From Aspidiotus rigidus (taxonomy: Eukaryota > Arthropoda > Insecta > Hemiptera > Diaspididae): DNA of 64,000 nt. The notes below the pieces were generated by a model, which was not told where the DNA came from, made no database searches, and was given only the letters and a program-made list of their open reading frames with translations. Location of the stretch: NCBI GenBank assembly GCA_035079385.1, contig JAVHKY010000024.1, forward strand, positions 7,564,001 to 7,628,000, given 5' to 3'. Positions within the stretch are counted from its first letter, which is position 1. Each line of letters opens with the position of its first letter. This document shows, in pieces, positions 32,170 to 43,339 of the stretch. Position numbers and translations under genes: made by a program.

Positions 32170-32640
32170 GCAAAAAGTACACAAACAAGGTGATGAAGAG
32201 TTTCAATGGCTACGATGTAAATGTGGGAATCTAGAGTAACCAACCCATGGTGAAGAGAATCAGCAATGACCAGATGGAACAAAAGGACAAGGAAAGCTTG
32301 AGCGGAGTGTACAAACTCAGTTGTGAAAAGTGCGAGGCCATCTACATCGGTGAGACTGGGAGAAAGTTTGAGATCAGGAAAAAGGAGCACAAAAAGTAGA
32401 GGGAGAAAGAAGATGGCAAGGCACTGTTTGGGAAACTCTGTAACGAGGAAACCCACGATGGTGTGGGAATATTTGAAGTCATACATGTAGAGAATCGCAC
32501 GTACAAAGAGAAGAAAACTCTGGGAAGAAATGGAGATTGCAAAAGCCAAGAGGAAGAAAGCCTGCCTCTTGAACAATATAATCACGTTTGACAGCGAAAA
32601 ATTATTCCCCTGGTGATTGGACAAGAAAAGAACAGAATCA
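32170..32640 (+). pseudogene. Second-family PLE: linker and GIY-YIG endonuclease relic
   Basis: SFNGYDVNVGI (as at 28.0 kb) is followed by KESLSGVYKLSCEKCEA, IYIGETGRKFEIRKKEHKK, a stop at about 32397-32399, then ALFGKLCNEETHDGVGIFE and VIHVENRTYKEKKTL. Both halves of the GIY-YIG motif (GVY and YIG) and the arginine after ETG are present. The nuclease would nick target DNA for PLE insertion. The stop and isolation from an RT make it inactive. Confidence 0.75.
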
Positions 32641-32958
32641 ACCAATGAGACGGCAGGAAACCAGGTAGCCAATAGGTTTGAAATTTTTTTGCAAACTTAA
32701 TTTTTCTTTTTCAGCGAATGTACGTATGATGAAACTGGAATTGTCATTTGATTTAACTGAGTTTGCAAATCTAACGGCTCTCAAGGCAGCTTGTACTGCT
32801 TGATTGAGCTGATCAGCTGAAAACTGAATAATTGAAGACAAGGCTTCATTTTCATTATTATGCTCATCTTCTTTGAGTAGATCAGATTTGTTTTGCGAGT
32901 CACTTTCATCATTCTCTTTGTTCAAAGTGCTGACCGGCAATGAATCCTTGGCTGGCAT
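32638..32958 (-). CDS. Uncharacterised 106-residue open frame
   Basis: An ATG-initiated minus-strand frame opens with MPAKDSLPVSTLNKENDES and is rich in Asn, Asp, Glu and Ser. It then has a more hydrophobic helix-like stretch (FSADQLNQAVQAALRAVRF). Composition looks more like real protein than most ORFs nearby. I recognise no domain. It could be an exon, the N-terminus of an element's ORF1, or chance. Its C-terminal end overlaps the tail of the PLE relic on the other strand. Confidence 0.3.
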   Translation of the reverse strand: MPAKDSLPVSTLNKENDESDSQNKSDLLKEDEHNNENEALSSIIQFSADQLNQAVQAALRAVRFANSVKSNDNSSFIIRTFAEKEKLSLQKNFKPIGYLVSCRLIG

Positions 32959-33213
32959 GAGTTTTTGTTTCTTAGGGTAGGTTCGCCATTTGTGGCCAGT
33001 TTACGAAATTTTCAACTTTGTGACATCTATATAAGTCACCATTGAAACAAACAAAACATAGTTTTTATTTAATTTGAATGATTAATCGGTCTCCTCTTCA
33101 AAAGTATATTGTAAAAGCTGAAAATTTCTGTTTAAAATTATTGTTTTGAAGAAAATGTGAAAAATGTCTTTTCTCTCGCCGGACCCCGATTTTGAAACTC
33201 GCGAGTACCCTCT

Positions 33214-33229
33214 CCCCCCCCCCCCCCCC
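33214..33229 (+). repeat. Poly(C) run
   Basis: Sixteen consecutive C bases precede the compound minisatellite. Confidence 0.95.
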
Positions 33230-33240
33230 GTCAAGAGAAG

Positions 33241-33304
33241 TCTCTACCCCGTGGGTGATTCAGAAATTCGCGAGTACGCTCCGCGTAATAATAATAATTA
33301 ATAA

Positions 33305-33337
<33 letters not shown>

Positions 33338-33457
33338 AAATAATTAAATAAATAAATAATTAAATAATTAATATAATTAATAATTAGAAAATCTCTACCC
33401 CGTGGGTGATTCAGAAATTCACGAGTACAACCCGCCTAGTAATAATAATTAATAATG

Positions 33458-33488
<31 letters not shown>

Positions 33489-33614
33489 AAATAATTGAAT
33501 AATTAAATAAATAAATAATTAAATAATTAATATAATTAATAATTACAAAATCTCTACCCCGTCGGTGATTCAGAAATTCGCGAGTACGCCCCGCGTAATA
33601 ATAATAATTAATAA

Positions 33615-33674
<60 letters not shown>

Positions 33675-33750
33675 GAAATAAATAATATTAAATAATTAAA
33701 TAATCAAATAAATAAATAATTAAATAATTGATAATATAATTAATAATTAG
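33241..33750 (+). repeat. Tandem 151-159-bp units with AAAT cores
   Basis: Units starting TCTCTACCCCGTGGGTGATT occur at 33241, 33392 and 33551. Each has a CAGAAATTCGCGAGTAC header followed by an AATAATAATTAATAATAAAT tract of variable length. A shorter header-like piece precedes them near 33195. Confidence 0.9.
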
Positions 33751-33754
33751 AAAA

Positions 33755-33988
33755 TTTTCTAAGTCCCTCTTCCTATCATATATGGCTGGATAACCGAAAT
33801 TTTTCCAAGTCCCCTAGACTTGAATTGTCTCATACTATTCCAATACAACAGCGAGACAGGGGGCGAACGAGCGGAGCGAGTTCGCGCTACCTCATATTTC
33901 TCATAGAAGACTTATACGACGCCAAGATAGGTAAAGGGGTAAACGAATAATATCTCACGAACACTTGACCTAGTAGAAGAATTAATAA

Positions 33989-34035
<47 letters not shown>

Positions 34036-34400
34036 ATGATATTAAATAATTAAATAATTAAATAATTAAATAAAAAAAGGCTGGATAGTCCAAATTTTTC
34101 CAAGTCCCCTAGACTTGAATTGTCTCATACTATTCCAACACAACAGCGAGACAGGGGGCGAACGAGCGGAGCGAGTTCGCGCTATCCCATATTACTCATA
34201 GAAGACTTGAATTTTCTCATACCATTCCAATACAACAGCGAGATCCCTCGTTCGCCCCACGAAAGTTGATACCTCAAAATATAGAACACCCACAATTACC
34301 TCAAAATATTTCTCATACAAGACTTATACGACGCCAAGATAGGTAAAGGGGTAAACGAATAATATCTCACGAACACTTGACCTAGTAGAAGAATTAATAA

Positions 34401-34444
<44 letters not shown>

Positions 34445-34815
34445 ATTAAATAATAAAATAATAAAATAATAAAAATATAATTAAATAAAAAAAGGCTGGA
34501 TAGTCCAAATTTTTCCAAGTCCCCTAGACTTGAATTGTCTCATACTATTCCAACACAACAGCGAGACAGGGGGCGAACGAGCGGAGCGAGTTCGCGCTAT
34601 CCCATATTTCTCATAGAAGACTTGAATTTTTTCATACCATTCCAATACAACAGCGAGATCCCTCGTTCGCCCCACGAAAGTTGATACCTCAAAATATAGA
34701 ACACCCACAATTACCTCAAAATATTTCTCATACAAGACTTATACGACGCCAAGATAGGTAAAGGGGTAAACGAATAATATCTCACGAACACTTGACCTAC
34801 TAGAAGAATTAATAA

Positions 34816-34847
<32 letters not shown>

Positions 34848-35095
34848 ATTAAATAATAAAAAATAATAAAAATATAATTAAATAAAAAAAGGCTGGATAG
34901 TCGAAATTTTTCCAAGTCCCCTAGACTTGAATTGTCTCATACTATTCCAATACAACAGCGTGACAGGGGGCGGACGAGCGGAGCGAGTTCGCGCTACCTC
35001 ATATTTCTCATAGAAGACTTATACGACGCCAAGATAGGTAAAGGGGTAAACGAATAATATCTCACGAACACTTGACCTACTAGAAGCCTAGACTG
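33755..35095 (+). repeat. Tandem compound satellite, about 415-bp units
   Basis: GACTTATACGACGCCAAGAT begins units at about 33909, 34320, 34737 and 35017. A full unit carries GTAAACGAATAATATCTCAC, an AAAT tract, GGCTGGATAGTCCAAATT, CCTAGACTTGAATTGTCTC, and GGCGAACGAGCGGAGCGAG. The last unit is shortened to 280 bases. Identity between units looks very high, suggesting recent amplification. Confidence 0.9.
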
Positions 35096-35284
35096 AAATA
35101 TTTCAAGATGACTGATAAAATATAAAAGACATGGAACATGATTTTCATTTATTTGGCTATGCCAGAAAATTTTTTCTCTTTCAGGTTATTTATGATTAAA
35201 AGTTTTCTTTCTCGTACTTCAGCCATTCCAACATATTTCAATATAGTCTTCAAACACCATTAATATTGACAATAAATGGGCACG

Positions 35285-35500
35285 AGCTCACGCTCGCGGA
35301 CGATGACGTCGCGTGGTTGATGACATCACGGAGACGGGGGGGGGGAGGGACTTGGAAAAATTTCGTCCTCTGAGCTATATATGATAGAAGGGGAACTTAA
35401 AAAGACGAGCTTCCTTGGAATTGCAGCGCGTTTAAGTTGTCACGTCATCATTTTAGGGACTTGGAAAAACTTCAGGCTTCAAGACTTATATGTAGAGTTC
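35285..35500 (+). repeat. ATATATGATAG / TGACGTC dispersed repeat copy
   Basis: CGATGACGTCGCGTGG, GAGCTATATATGATAGAAGG, GCAGCGCGTTTAAG and CACGTCATCATTTTAGGGAC occur in the same order as at 22.8 and 26.25-26.39 kb. Confidence 0.65.
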
Positions 35501-35729
35501 GGAAGTTCATGATTTTGCAACTTTTTTTTGGTTGATGTTTGAGTCAATGTGACAAGAAATGTGGATCGATCGCACGCATAGGGACCCCCTCCCCAAATCC
35601 TAAGTTGCACGTTTTAGCATTTTTTTGAAAATGCCGTCATTTCCTTCCAAAATTTCATTAGTTTTGAGAGAAATACTGCTTACGGAACATGAGAAGGAGA
35701 ATTAAGGATGAAAGTGAAAATTCATGTCA

Positions 35730-36483
35730 AGAACGTAACACTTGCCGCATGAAAGTCTGAAGATAAGAAGAATGACTGCTACAAATACCCTCGTGAAGGT
35801 CGAAACTTGTCTCTACTACCAACATTCTAGTAAATAACGGCAAGAAGATTTTCCTGAAGGCACCCTCACGCGTCGTCGTGTACAGACAGCATATGGACGG
35901 TCCTCTTCCACCCAGCCCAGTTTTAACTCGGTGGAGCACGTGGTTAGAGGCCGCTTTATTTTATGCTAACAATTTCGTAGAATACAAAAATGCCGTGTTA
36001 GCGTTGCATAACGATGCAGTGAGTGTCGAGAAATAGAAAGGTGTTCTCAGCAAAGAAAAACTCGTTAAGGAACTCGCGTTCATCAAGACACACACGAGCC
36101 ATCTCCCCGCGATGATTACGTCACTGGAGGCCAGAAATTTGTCTCTGAAGGATCAGCATCATTCTTTAAATGAAGTTGAGGAAAAGTTGGCGACGGTGCG
36201 AAAAGCAAAGGGAGGAGACATTCTTCGACAGAAATTCGAATCAGTTTTCGTTCAAAAAAATGAAGGACTTCAGCTCCTTAAGAGAATCAATCGCGGCGAA
36301 ATTCCACCTGAAATGAGCCCTGATGTTTTGAGCTGTCTTCACCACGCTCCACTAACGTCCGTTGAGACTGCGAGATCTTTCTCTCAATTTAAGCTCCTTT
36401 TAACCGACAGGCGACACAGATTCATCGATGTAAATTTGGAAAGACACCTCATTATAAATTTTAATTCGCATATTTTAGCCTAG
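35730..36483 (+). pseudogene. hAT-like transposase C-terminal relic
   Basis: In one frame the sequence reads GKKIFLKAPSRVVVYRQH, PPSPVLTRWSTWLEAALFY and ANNFVEYKNAVLAL, with a stop at 36034-36036. An open frame then ends in SVETARSFSQFKLLLTDRRH and RFIDVNLERHLIINF. TRW and the final SxExxFS...LLxxRRxxF block are hAT C-terminal features. The upstream part before 35820 is frameshifted (about 35745-35820). No terminal repeats were found. It is unlike the other two hAT proteins in this window. Confidence 0.65.
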
Positions 36484-36499
36484 ATTCGTACTTTTCATT

Positions 36500-39400
36500 T
36501 TGTTTTCCTGCATGTTTTTGAAATTATACTGCACGTTTTCAATTTTTCCTGCACGTTTTTATTGCATTTTCACCCCTTTTACTTGCACGAATGAGCTCTA
36601 CTTATATGATAGGAGGGGGACTCGGGTTCCCCGCTAACATTGCAGATCTAATTTTTTTTTCGTATCTGGCGATTCCTCTTCTTGAGTAATTCGCTTCTTC
36701 TTTTAATCATAGATTTATAGTTTGTCTTTGATATTTCGGAAACCACTTCTTTCCTCAGAGCAAGTGTTCAACGGCGGCACAGGAAATCCCTCAGCTGACT
36801 GTGGCGAGACGTTCAACCTACTGTACGCGAATTTAATAACGAATATACATTTTCGGTGTATACTGTTTCGCTTACCCAGCAAGTACACTACTTTATTGAC
36901 AAAACTAAAAACAAACACACTTCGAAATAGTAAATAGAAAAATAGACTTTGTGTATACACCGGACATCCTTCAGAGTACATGACCACGTCAAGGGTAGAT
37001 TGCGTCGCCTATACAAGTATGTGCGCTGTATTTTTTTCTATTCTTTTTCTTTACCATCTTACATTACGTTGTTTTGTCACCCTCCGTCGATCATCTTTTT
37101 TACGTGGGTCCCCAATCTTTATTTTTTTCTGCTCTCCTGTTCCTGAAAAACGACACTGAAAAAGCGTGTATTTCGGATAGTACAGAGTGCACCAGACGAT
37201 AGAATAACAAATATATGTCTACGAAAATGCGGAACTGTCCCTGTCGTGGGAATTACGCCGATGCGCATCTTATGCGAGAGATGATATCTGGTTTTGTTTC
37301 GCGAACATAACGCGAATGCAGTCGTCCGAGTACCGAGAGTATCGTGGCGACTTTAAAAAACGGGACATCGACTAAAGATGACATTTTCGTCGTTTAATAT
37401 CGTATAAGCGGCCGTCTTCTACCCGCCTTTTATTCTTCTTTTGTACCGGACGATGTACAATACTGGCCCTTATATCAGCATTAAGTACAATAAATTCCGT
37501 TCATAGAAATGCTATACCTGTTACATTGCCAATCATTCTTATTCTGACGTCGAGTTAAAGTGGCCATTTGGCACTGCTACAATCATTACGCGCACTCGAG
37601 CATTTTTTTTTCTCCTCGTCGCGTCGACAGAATATTACTATTCGAGTTTATCTATAGTAGTCCATCGAAGAGCGGTCGATTGAGAAAAAAAAATGTCTGT
37701 CATTTAAAATAATAATAATAAGTTTTAACGCGCCCAGGGTGGTCGTCTTGAACTATAAAAACGGTAGCCGATCTCTGTTTACAGGAAATCGAGCATTACG
37801 GTATAGGCCTACATGTACAAAGTGTATCGGTATACGTAAATTTACGAAACAGCTTACTGTCTCCCGAAAAGAAAGAAAAAAAAGATGAATGATTTCGTTT
37901 TTAGCCAACAAATGTATGTGTAGTCAGGAACAGTGCACATAAAATACCCTTCCTGGTCCCCAGACTTTTTTCTTTTTTTTTTTTCTTTCTTGTGAACGGA
38001 TACTCCATTCCGTGCCACTGTGCACTGTCTATGCGATGTCTGTCCTCACACTGTACATCTTAGAAAATTCTCATCCAGTAATTATTTCAATAATATTCGT
38101 TAACGGACGTTAATTCTACATTTTTTACTGTACCGTATTCTTAGAAGACAACGAATACACGAGGGATAACCGTTAAATTCGGTCGTATAATCTGGATCAG
38201 TTTTTTTTTTTTAAAGAATTTTTTTCCTCATCGCCGGACCGTATGCTTAAAAAACCATCGTCGTTAACGATTACGGCTACTCTTGTGGGGCTCGAATGGT
38301 GTACATCAAGTACTCTTGTGTGGTTCACCAACAGGAGGCGCTAAAAAAAACTCGCTGGAACAGGTTACCCGAGAGACGAGGAAAAAGAAAGAAGGAAAAA
38401 AAACTCGCGAGGTTGGCAGCAAAAAATTTTCAAGAAAGGGAATTTGAACCCGTGTACCGAAGTGGAGGGGAAAAAAGGTGTAAACAAGAGCGAAATTATT
38501 CATTCGATCAGATTTAATCAGCGCGCCAACCACCGCATGGAAGTAAATGGAAACAATTTATAATTGTGCTTTAATTGCGACATTATTATCGTTAGCTAGC
38601 CAACGTATTCGAATAACGCTGATATAGATCGCCTTACTGTCGCTTTCGAGTTCTCCCGTTTAAAACTAATTATTGTGAGTTAAGCAAACAGTTTACTCAG
38701 TGATGTTATCGTGACATCTATGATAATTAAGAAGCGCTGCTGACAGTGACACACCGGAAGAATGGAGAAACAAAAATAATATTCGCAGTTGCTGGCGCAA
38801 TATGGAGGCAAAATTTACCCCACTGGAAGACTTTGACAGCTTGAACGAAAAAATTCGAACCTTCATCTGGGACCTCACCGTGAGAGATCTGTCACAAAAA
38901 AAAAGTTGTATTGCGACACCCCCCTGTCTCTCTCTACACTTCTTTTTTCGTGACTCGATATTTCTTGATACCTATCAAAGGAGGGGGTTTCTCTATGATG
39001 AAGTTTTTCGTGAAGTTTGATAGCCTAAGCTTAAAGTAAAGTTGAAAAAAATATTACAAAGGAATCAAATTGAGTGGAATGAAAGAGGGAATTATGAAGT
39101 AAATTTCGATTTTATCCTTTATAGTGGTCTTCTCGGTCCCAAATTTTTTTTTATGATTTCGCATTTCGTCGATTCATCTGTAAGATTTCTCAGACTCCTC
39201 TCTAAATATCTCGCTGTACTTCAGTTCGACGACTAAAAATGCGCAAATGTGTGCTCTTCTGCAGATCACACGGGTCCCTCGTCCCTCTCAGAAGTAGAGG
39301 TTTTGTGCTTCGTTCTGAAAATCTCAATTTTTCATCGTTTAAGTCCTTGCTCTGAGATATCCCTATAGTTTCATGTAAACTGCGATTTTTCCGCATTTTT

Positions 39401-39530
39401 GGGGAACATCAATAAATAGAGTCAAGAGATTTCGCTTTGTGATTCGGAGCATTTTTTGTAATCGTGGTTGGCGCTTCAAAAATTCATCGCCTCCACTCCT
39501 ATTGCGCAAATTTCACAGCCCACTGCGCGT
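36500..39530. other. No gene supported
   Basis: Several poly-T runs (36650, 37975, 38200) and ORFs below 91 codons. A GAATTTGAACCCGTG word at 38440 resembles a tRNA T-arm but has no partner A box. Unique DNA, function unknown. Confidence 0.35.
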
Positions 39531-39546
39531 AGAACACTTCGTCGTT

Positions 39547-40035
39547 GGATCGGAAAAAACCTCCTATGTGCCATTTATTGAGAAATGCACTTTTTTATAT
39601 GGTTGTACGCGGAATTTCAAGGCGCATCGACTGGAAAAATCTCCTGTGTGCTAAGTTCAAAATTACGCCGGTAAGAGCGGTTTTGAATACCTCCTATGTG
39701 CACCATCCAGAAAATGTGGTCTCGAATACCTCCTATGTGCAGAGCAAACCTCTTATGTGCAATATTTAGGGCCAGGAATTCCTCCTATGTGCAGAACAAA
39801 CCTCTTATGATTGTGCAATATTTAGGGCCAGGAATTCCTCCTATGTGCATTTATCGCCCAATACCGCCGTATTTTAAAGAATTTTGAAAATTTTTTGTTA
39901 CTACTGTATCAAAGAAGCTTTTCCACATTTAAAGAGACATTTCCAAAGTATTTTGGTCCTCTTTTCACAAAATAATCAGTTTTTTGCTTCTCCTGTAAAA
40001 TTTTATTTTTGCCACATAGGAGGTTTTTCCGATCC
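39547..40035. mobile_element. 489-bp inverted-repeat element with CCTCCTATGTGC repeats
   Basis: The left end GGATCGGAAAAAACCTCC and the right end (GGAGGTTTTTCCGATCC) are inverted copies over about 25 bases, continuing into CTATGTG(C/G). Inside, CCTCCTATGTGC or CCTCTTATGTGC recurs near 39560, 39690, 39729, 39751, 39780, 39803 and 39838, mostly spaced by about 20-40 bases. Each repeat echoes the terminal sequence, so the terminal motif appears to have been amplified internally. It has no coding function. Confidence 0.7.
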
Positions 40036-40039
40036 TTTT

Positions 40040-41170
40040 TACCACAGGCAAGCAGGGCCGGATTTAGGATTTTCAGTAAGGGGGTTCCAAGTTATGTGGA
40101 GGCCCCCCTCAATATTTCTCCAAATCAAAATTTTGGCTCCCCCTCCTCTCTCATCTATTTTTGCCCACTTTGGCAAAGCTCGGAGCTCGAAAATTTTTCA
40201 AGTCCCCCTCTCCCTCTCCTACCATATTATATAGCTTTGGAGGCGGGGCCTATGACGTCATAGTTTGATGACGTTATAGGTCAGCCTTGTGAGGCCACAA
40301 TCTGATGACGTCATGGATCAATTTTTATCAATTTCCCTTCCTATTATATTATATACCTCCAAGGTCCAGCCTGTGACGTCACAATTTACATTTTTCAGAT
40401 CCCACGTGTCACATAAACAGGTTCCCTGCCGCCCCTCGTTTTTTCTACTTCCTTCTTAACTGTACTCTACCAATTAGGTATTGAATGTATCCAAGAATAG
40501 GCGAAATACAACTGCTCTATCAACATTTTTGGAGTCCCACGTTCCCCTTAAAACAGGTTCCGTACCTCCCCTCGTTCAACTCCGTTAAAGAACCCTCGAG
40601 TTTTTATTTAAAATGATTTGTGGAATTTTCCGAGGTCTTTATCGAACCAAAATAGTTTCAGAAGTGAAATATTTCGGTTCTCAATAAGAAATTTAATTTT
40701 TTGAATCAATCAATGCTTCTTGTGAAATTTTGAAATGAGAGGGAAAAAGTGGAGGCCCGGGTCCCTGGGCCCCCCAGGCAAGGAGTAAGTTAAATACAGG
40801 AGCAAGTGCAGAGGAAAATTTGAACTTCCAATTTTTCAAATTTTTTTACATTTTCATGTCATTGCTGAAATTATACCCTAATTCCAAAATCTGTGAGTTT
40901 GCCTCCCCCCCCTCCGGTGAGGGTTCTTTAATGCAGTTAAACGAAGGGTGGCAGGGAATCTGTTTTATGGGGCACGTGAGATCTGAAAAATAGTAGACCG
41001 TGACGGCTGACCTATGACGTCATCAAATTGTGATGTCACAAGGCCCGGACTTTAGAGCTATATATAACAGGAGGGTAACTAAAAAAAAGTTATCTATGAA
41101 GTGATCAGATTTTCACATCACAAGACTGACCTATGACGTCATCAAACTGTGACTCACAAATTGAGGCGCA
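40040..41170. repeat. TGACGTCA-rich repeat, two opposed copies
   Basis: A forward block at 40.23-40.6 kb (GGCGGGGCCTATGACGTCAT, TTTGATGACGTTATAGG, CAGATCCCACGTG, CTCCGTTAAAGAACCC) is mirrored at 40.9-41.15 kb (GGGTTCTTTAATGCAG, GGGGCACGTGAGATC, CCTATGACGTCATC). The organisation matches 420-800. The two copies face each other across about 0.3 kb. Confidence 0.7.
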
Positions 41171-41605
41171 CGTTAAGATCTTCCTGAATTGGTATTTACT
41201 CTACCAGAAGTGGAGTCAGACTTCTTTCGTTTCGTGTCCGTTGGGAACTTCAAGATAAGAAAGCGGCAAAAGCTACATACCTAAATAGTTTATACAAATT
41301 CAAAATTCAACTCGTTGGATAGATTTAGATTTATAATTACTTATGTAAATAAAATTAATATTCGTTAACCTAAAACCAATTTTCTTTCTTAAACTTCCTC
41401 AAAACTTGTTGTGATTTCCCTGCTAGGTCGAGTCTTCAAATCTCGTACGACCCACGGCAAACCGCGAGATACAAATCAAAACAAGGTCTAGGCCTCCTTT
41501 ATACTAGCTGTATACTAGCTCTAGGCTTCCTTAAATTCTCAACACCCAAAACTAATTTGACTCATAGAACATGTTCCCTGCGATTCTTGTTTAACTTCGT
41601 TAAGG

Positions 41606-42525
41606 AATTAAGAGAGTACTCGAAGGACTAAAACAAAAAGAAACCGCAAAAGAACCGCAAGAAATTGAAAACACTGAGCGCTTTAGGCTAACCAGCCATT
41701 CCCGAAGTATAGAAAGCAACTAAAAACAAGAACAAGCGACATCAAGTGATAAACCGCTTGATTCATATCTCCTTGAATTAATGACTATAAAGCACCTGGT
41801 TACAGTAAATCAGGTCAGGGTTGACATTGACCTTATGGTTTGTAGGAGGCTCACTAGGAAATGCCTCGACTCTACAACCTCTCTCCCCCGGGATTTGCAC
41901 CACGATGGTAGGAAACGGCGGATTAAGCTCCCGTTTCTGGGCAAGTTTTCATCGCTGTTGGGCCGTATCCTCCGCCCCTTCTCTTTCGGCCAGCCTTTTA
42001 TAATCAAACTACTGTTAAGAGTATTTTCTTGAAATAAAAGGACCCTATTCCAATGGCCGAGAGGGGGCCCTAGCGTATATACAGGGATGACCAGCCGTCA
42101 ACTTCAAATTAGAGTTGATGAGCACAAAAAAGCTTGGATGAAAGGGAAAGTGGGGGAGTCAGCCTTTGCTGATCATTTTATCGAAAGTGGTCATAATTTT
42201 AAAGAGGGGTCCGAAGTCCTCCTCCATAGGGGAAAATCGTATTCTAAACGTCTGGCCCATAGAAATCTTCGACATCCGAATGATACGTAGTGGCGTTACC
42301 GTTTTGAACAGGTACGTTCCTAAAGAAGGATTGGTCGAACTAGTCGCACATTTCGATGACTTGTAGGTTCGGTCATGACTCCGTTTGATGTTGTTGGTGT
42401 TGGGTTCAGTTGCTTTCTATATTTGGGGAATGGCTGGTTAGCCGAAAGCGCTTAGTGTTTTCAATTTCGTGCCGTCCTTTTGCAGTTTCTTTTTGGTTTA
42501 CTTCTTTGAGTATTCTCTTAATTAC
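41606..42525 (+). mobile_element. Short Penelope-like element PLE-5 with inverted ends
   Basis: The left 120 bases (AATTAAGAGAGTACTCG through GCTTTAGGCTAACCAGCC to about 41728) are the reverse complement of the right end (about 42405-42525). Only the linker and GIY-YIG region lies between, about 0.68 kb. It belongs to a subfamily distinct from PLE-1 to PLE-4, as shown by GGCTGGTTAGCCGAAAGC in its ends. A copy this short suggests 5' truncation followed by addition of an inverted terminal piece. Confidence 0.8.
41781..42366 (+). pseudogene. PLE-5 linker and GIY-YIG relic
   Basis: Coding runs LVTVNQVRVDIDLMVCRRL, TTSLPRDLHHDGRKRR, FLGKFSSLLGRILRPFSF, a frameshift and deletion at about 42000-42085, then TSRQLQIRVDEHKKAWMKG, ESAFADHFIESGHNF, EGSEVLLHRGKSYSKRL and, in a new frame, NRYVPKEGLVELV. 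The GVYKLEC...C half of the nuclease motif is missing in the deletion. The reverse transcriptase is absent. Confidence 0.75.
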
Positions 42526-42529
42526 GGAT

Positions 42530-43335
42530 GACCGTTACTTTTACACAAAAACGTACCGTCCTTTTTTCAGCTAGTAAATATGAATATTCTTCGATAGTTG
42601 TACGTTGAAAAGGTTCAAATGCTAATAAACTTGATTTGTATTTGGTTTATGAAGATATTGTTATTATAAAAGAATTAAAGTATGATAATACGTAAATTAT
42701 GAAAAAGCTTTGTAAGATAGTTGTGGAGAGAGCGTTGTCAGAGGTGTAAGATACTAAAATTTATACTTTCGGCATAACTATAGTACTGGTATTTTCCATC
42801 ACGAAATCGATGGTCGATACCTTAAGAGGTGAATGAGTAGAATATTCTACCAGACCATTTCCTCTTTTTTTATCTTCTACGACGATAAACAAATAACGAT
42901 ACAGTAACTCATCAACAGACAAGAATCAACACAACCTAGCCCAACATATGTCTATATGTACACTCGTAGTAATTTCCGACTCGAGTATCTCGTTTGATGA
43001 ATACATATAATTGTTTACCAATTCGTATTTCCGGCATCCTTAGCATTCGTCCACGTAGAAAATATATAATCGTAATTCGTACAGAACACCCTACATCAGT
43101 CAGACTTTTGTTCTTACACTTGACTCGGGAAATCAGTAATCTACCCTTCCTCTCCTACGCACACGCATACACGTATTTTTGTAAATGACCATTAAAGACC
43201 CGGATAACGAAGTATGACGTAATGAAGTGAATGAGTCAGCGAAGTAGTAAACTTCTCATTTAATTTGTAAGATACTTCGAGAACAAGAAGATGGATTTTT
43301 TTGTACGAGAATACATCCAATCTAACCCAAGCCAT
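42530..43335. other. No gene seen
   Basis: AT-rich unique DNA with ORFs under 65 codons. Confidence 0.4.
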
Positions 43336-43339
43336 CTAA

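Noticed and set aside
32154..32672. 172-codon minus-strand ORF with hydrophobic segments
   Set aside because: It is the antisense of the second-family GIY-YIG relic; the plus-strand reading has the catalytic motifs.
33241..35095. CRISPR-like array
   Set aside because: Repeats are long, contain AAAT tracts and lack short unique spacers; the context is eukaryotic and no Cas-like genes occur.
38296..38517. Possible tRNA or basic protein around GAATTTGAACCCGTG
   Set aside because: The T-arm-like word has no matching A box or acceptor pairing on either strand, and the overlapping ORF is low-complexity lysine/arginine text.
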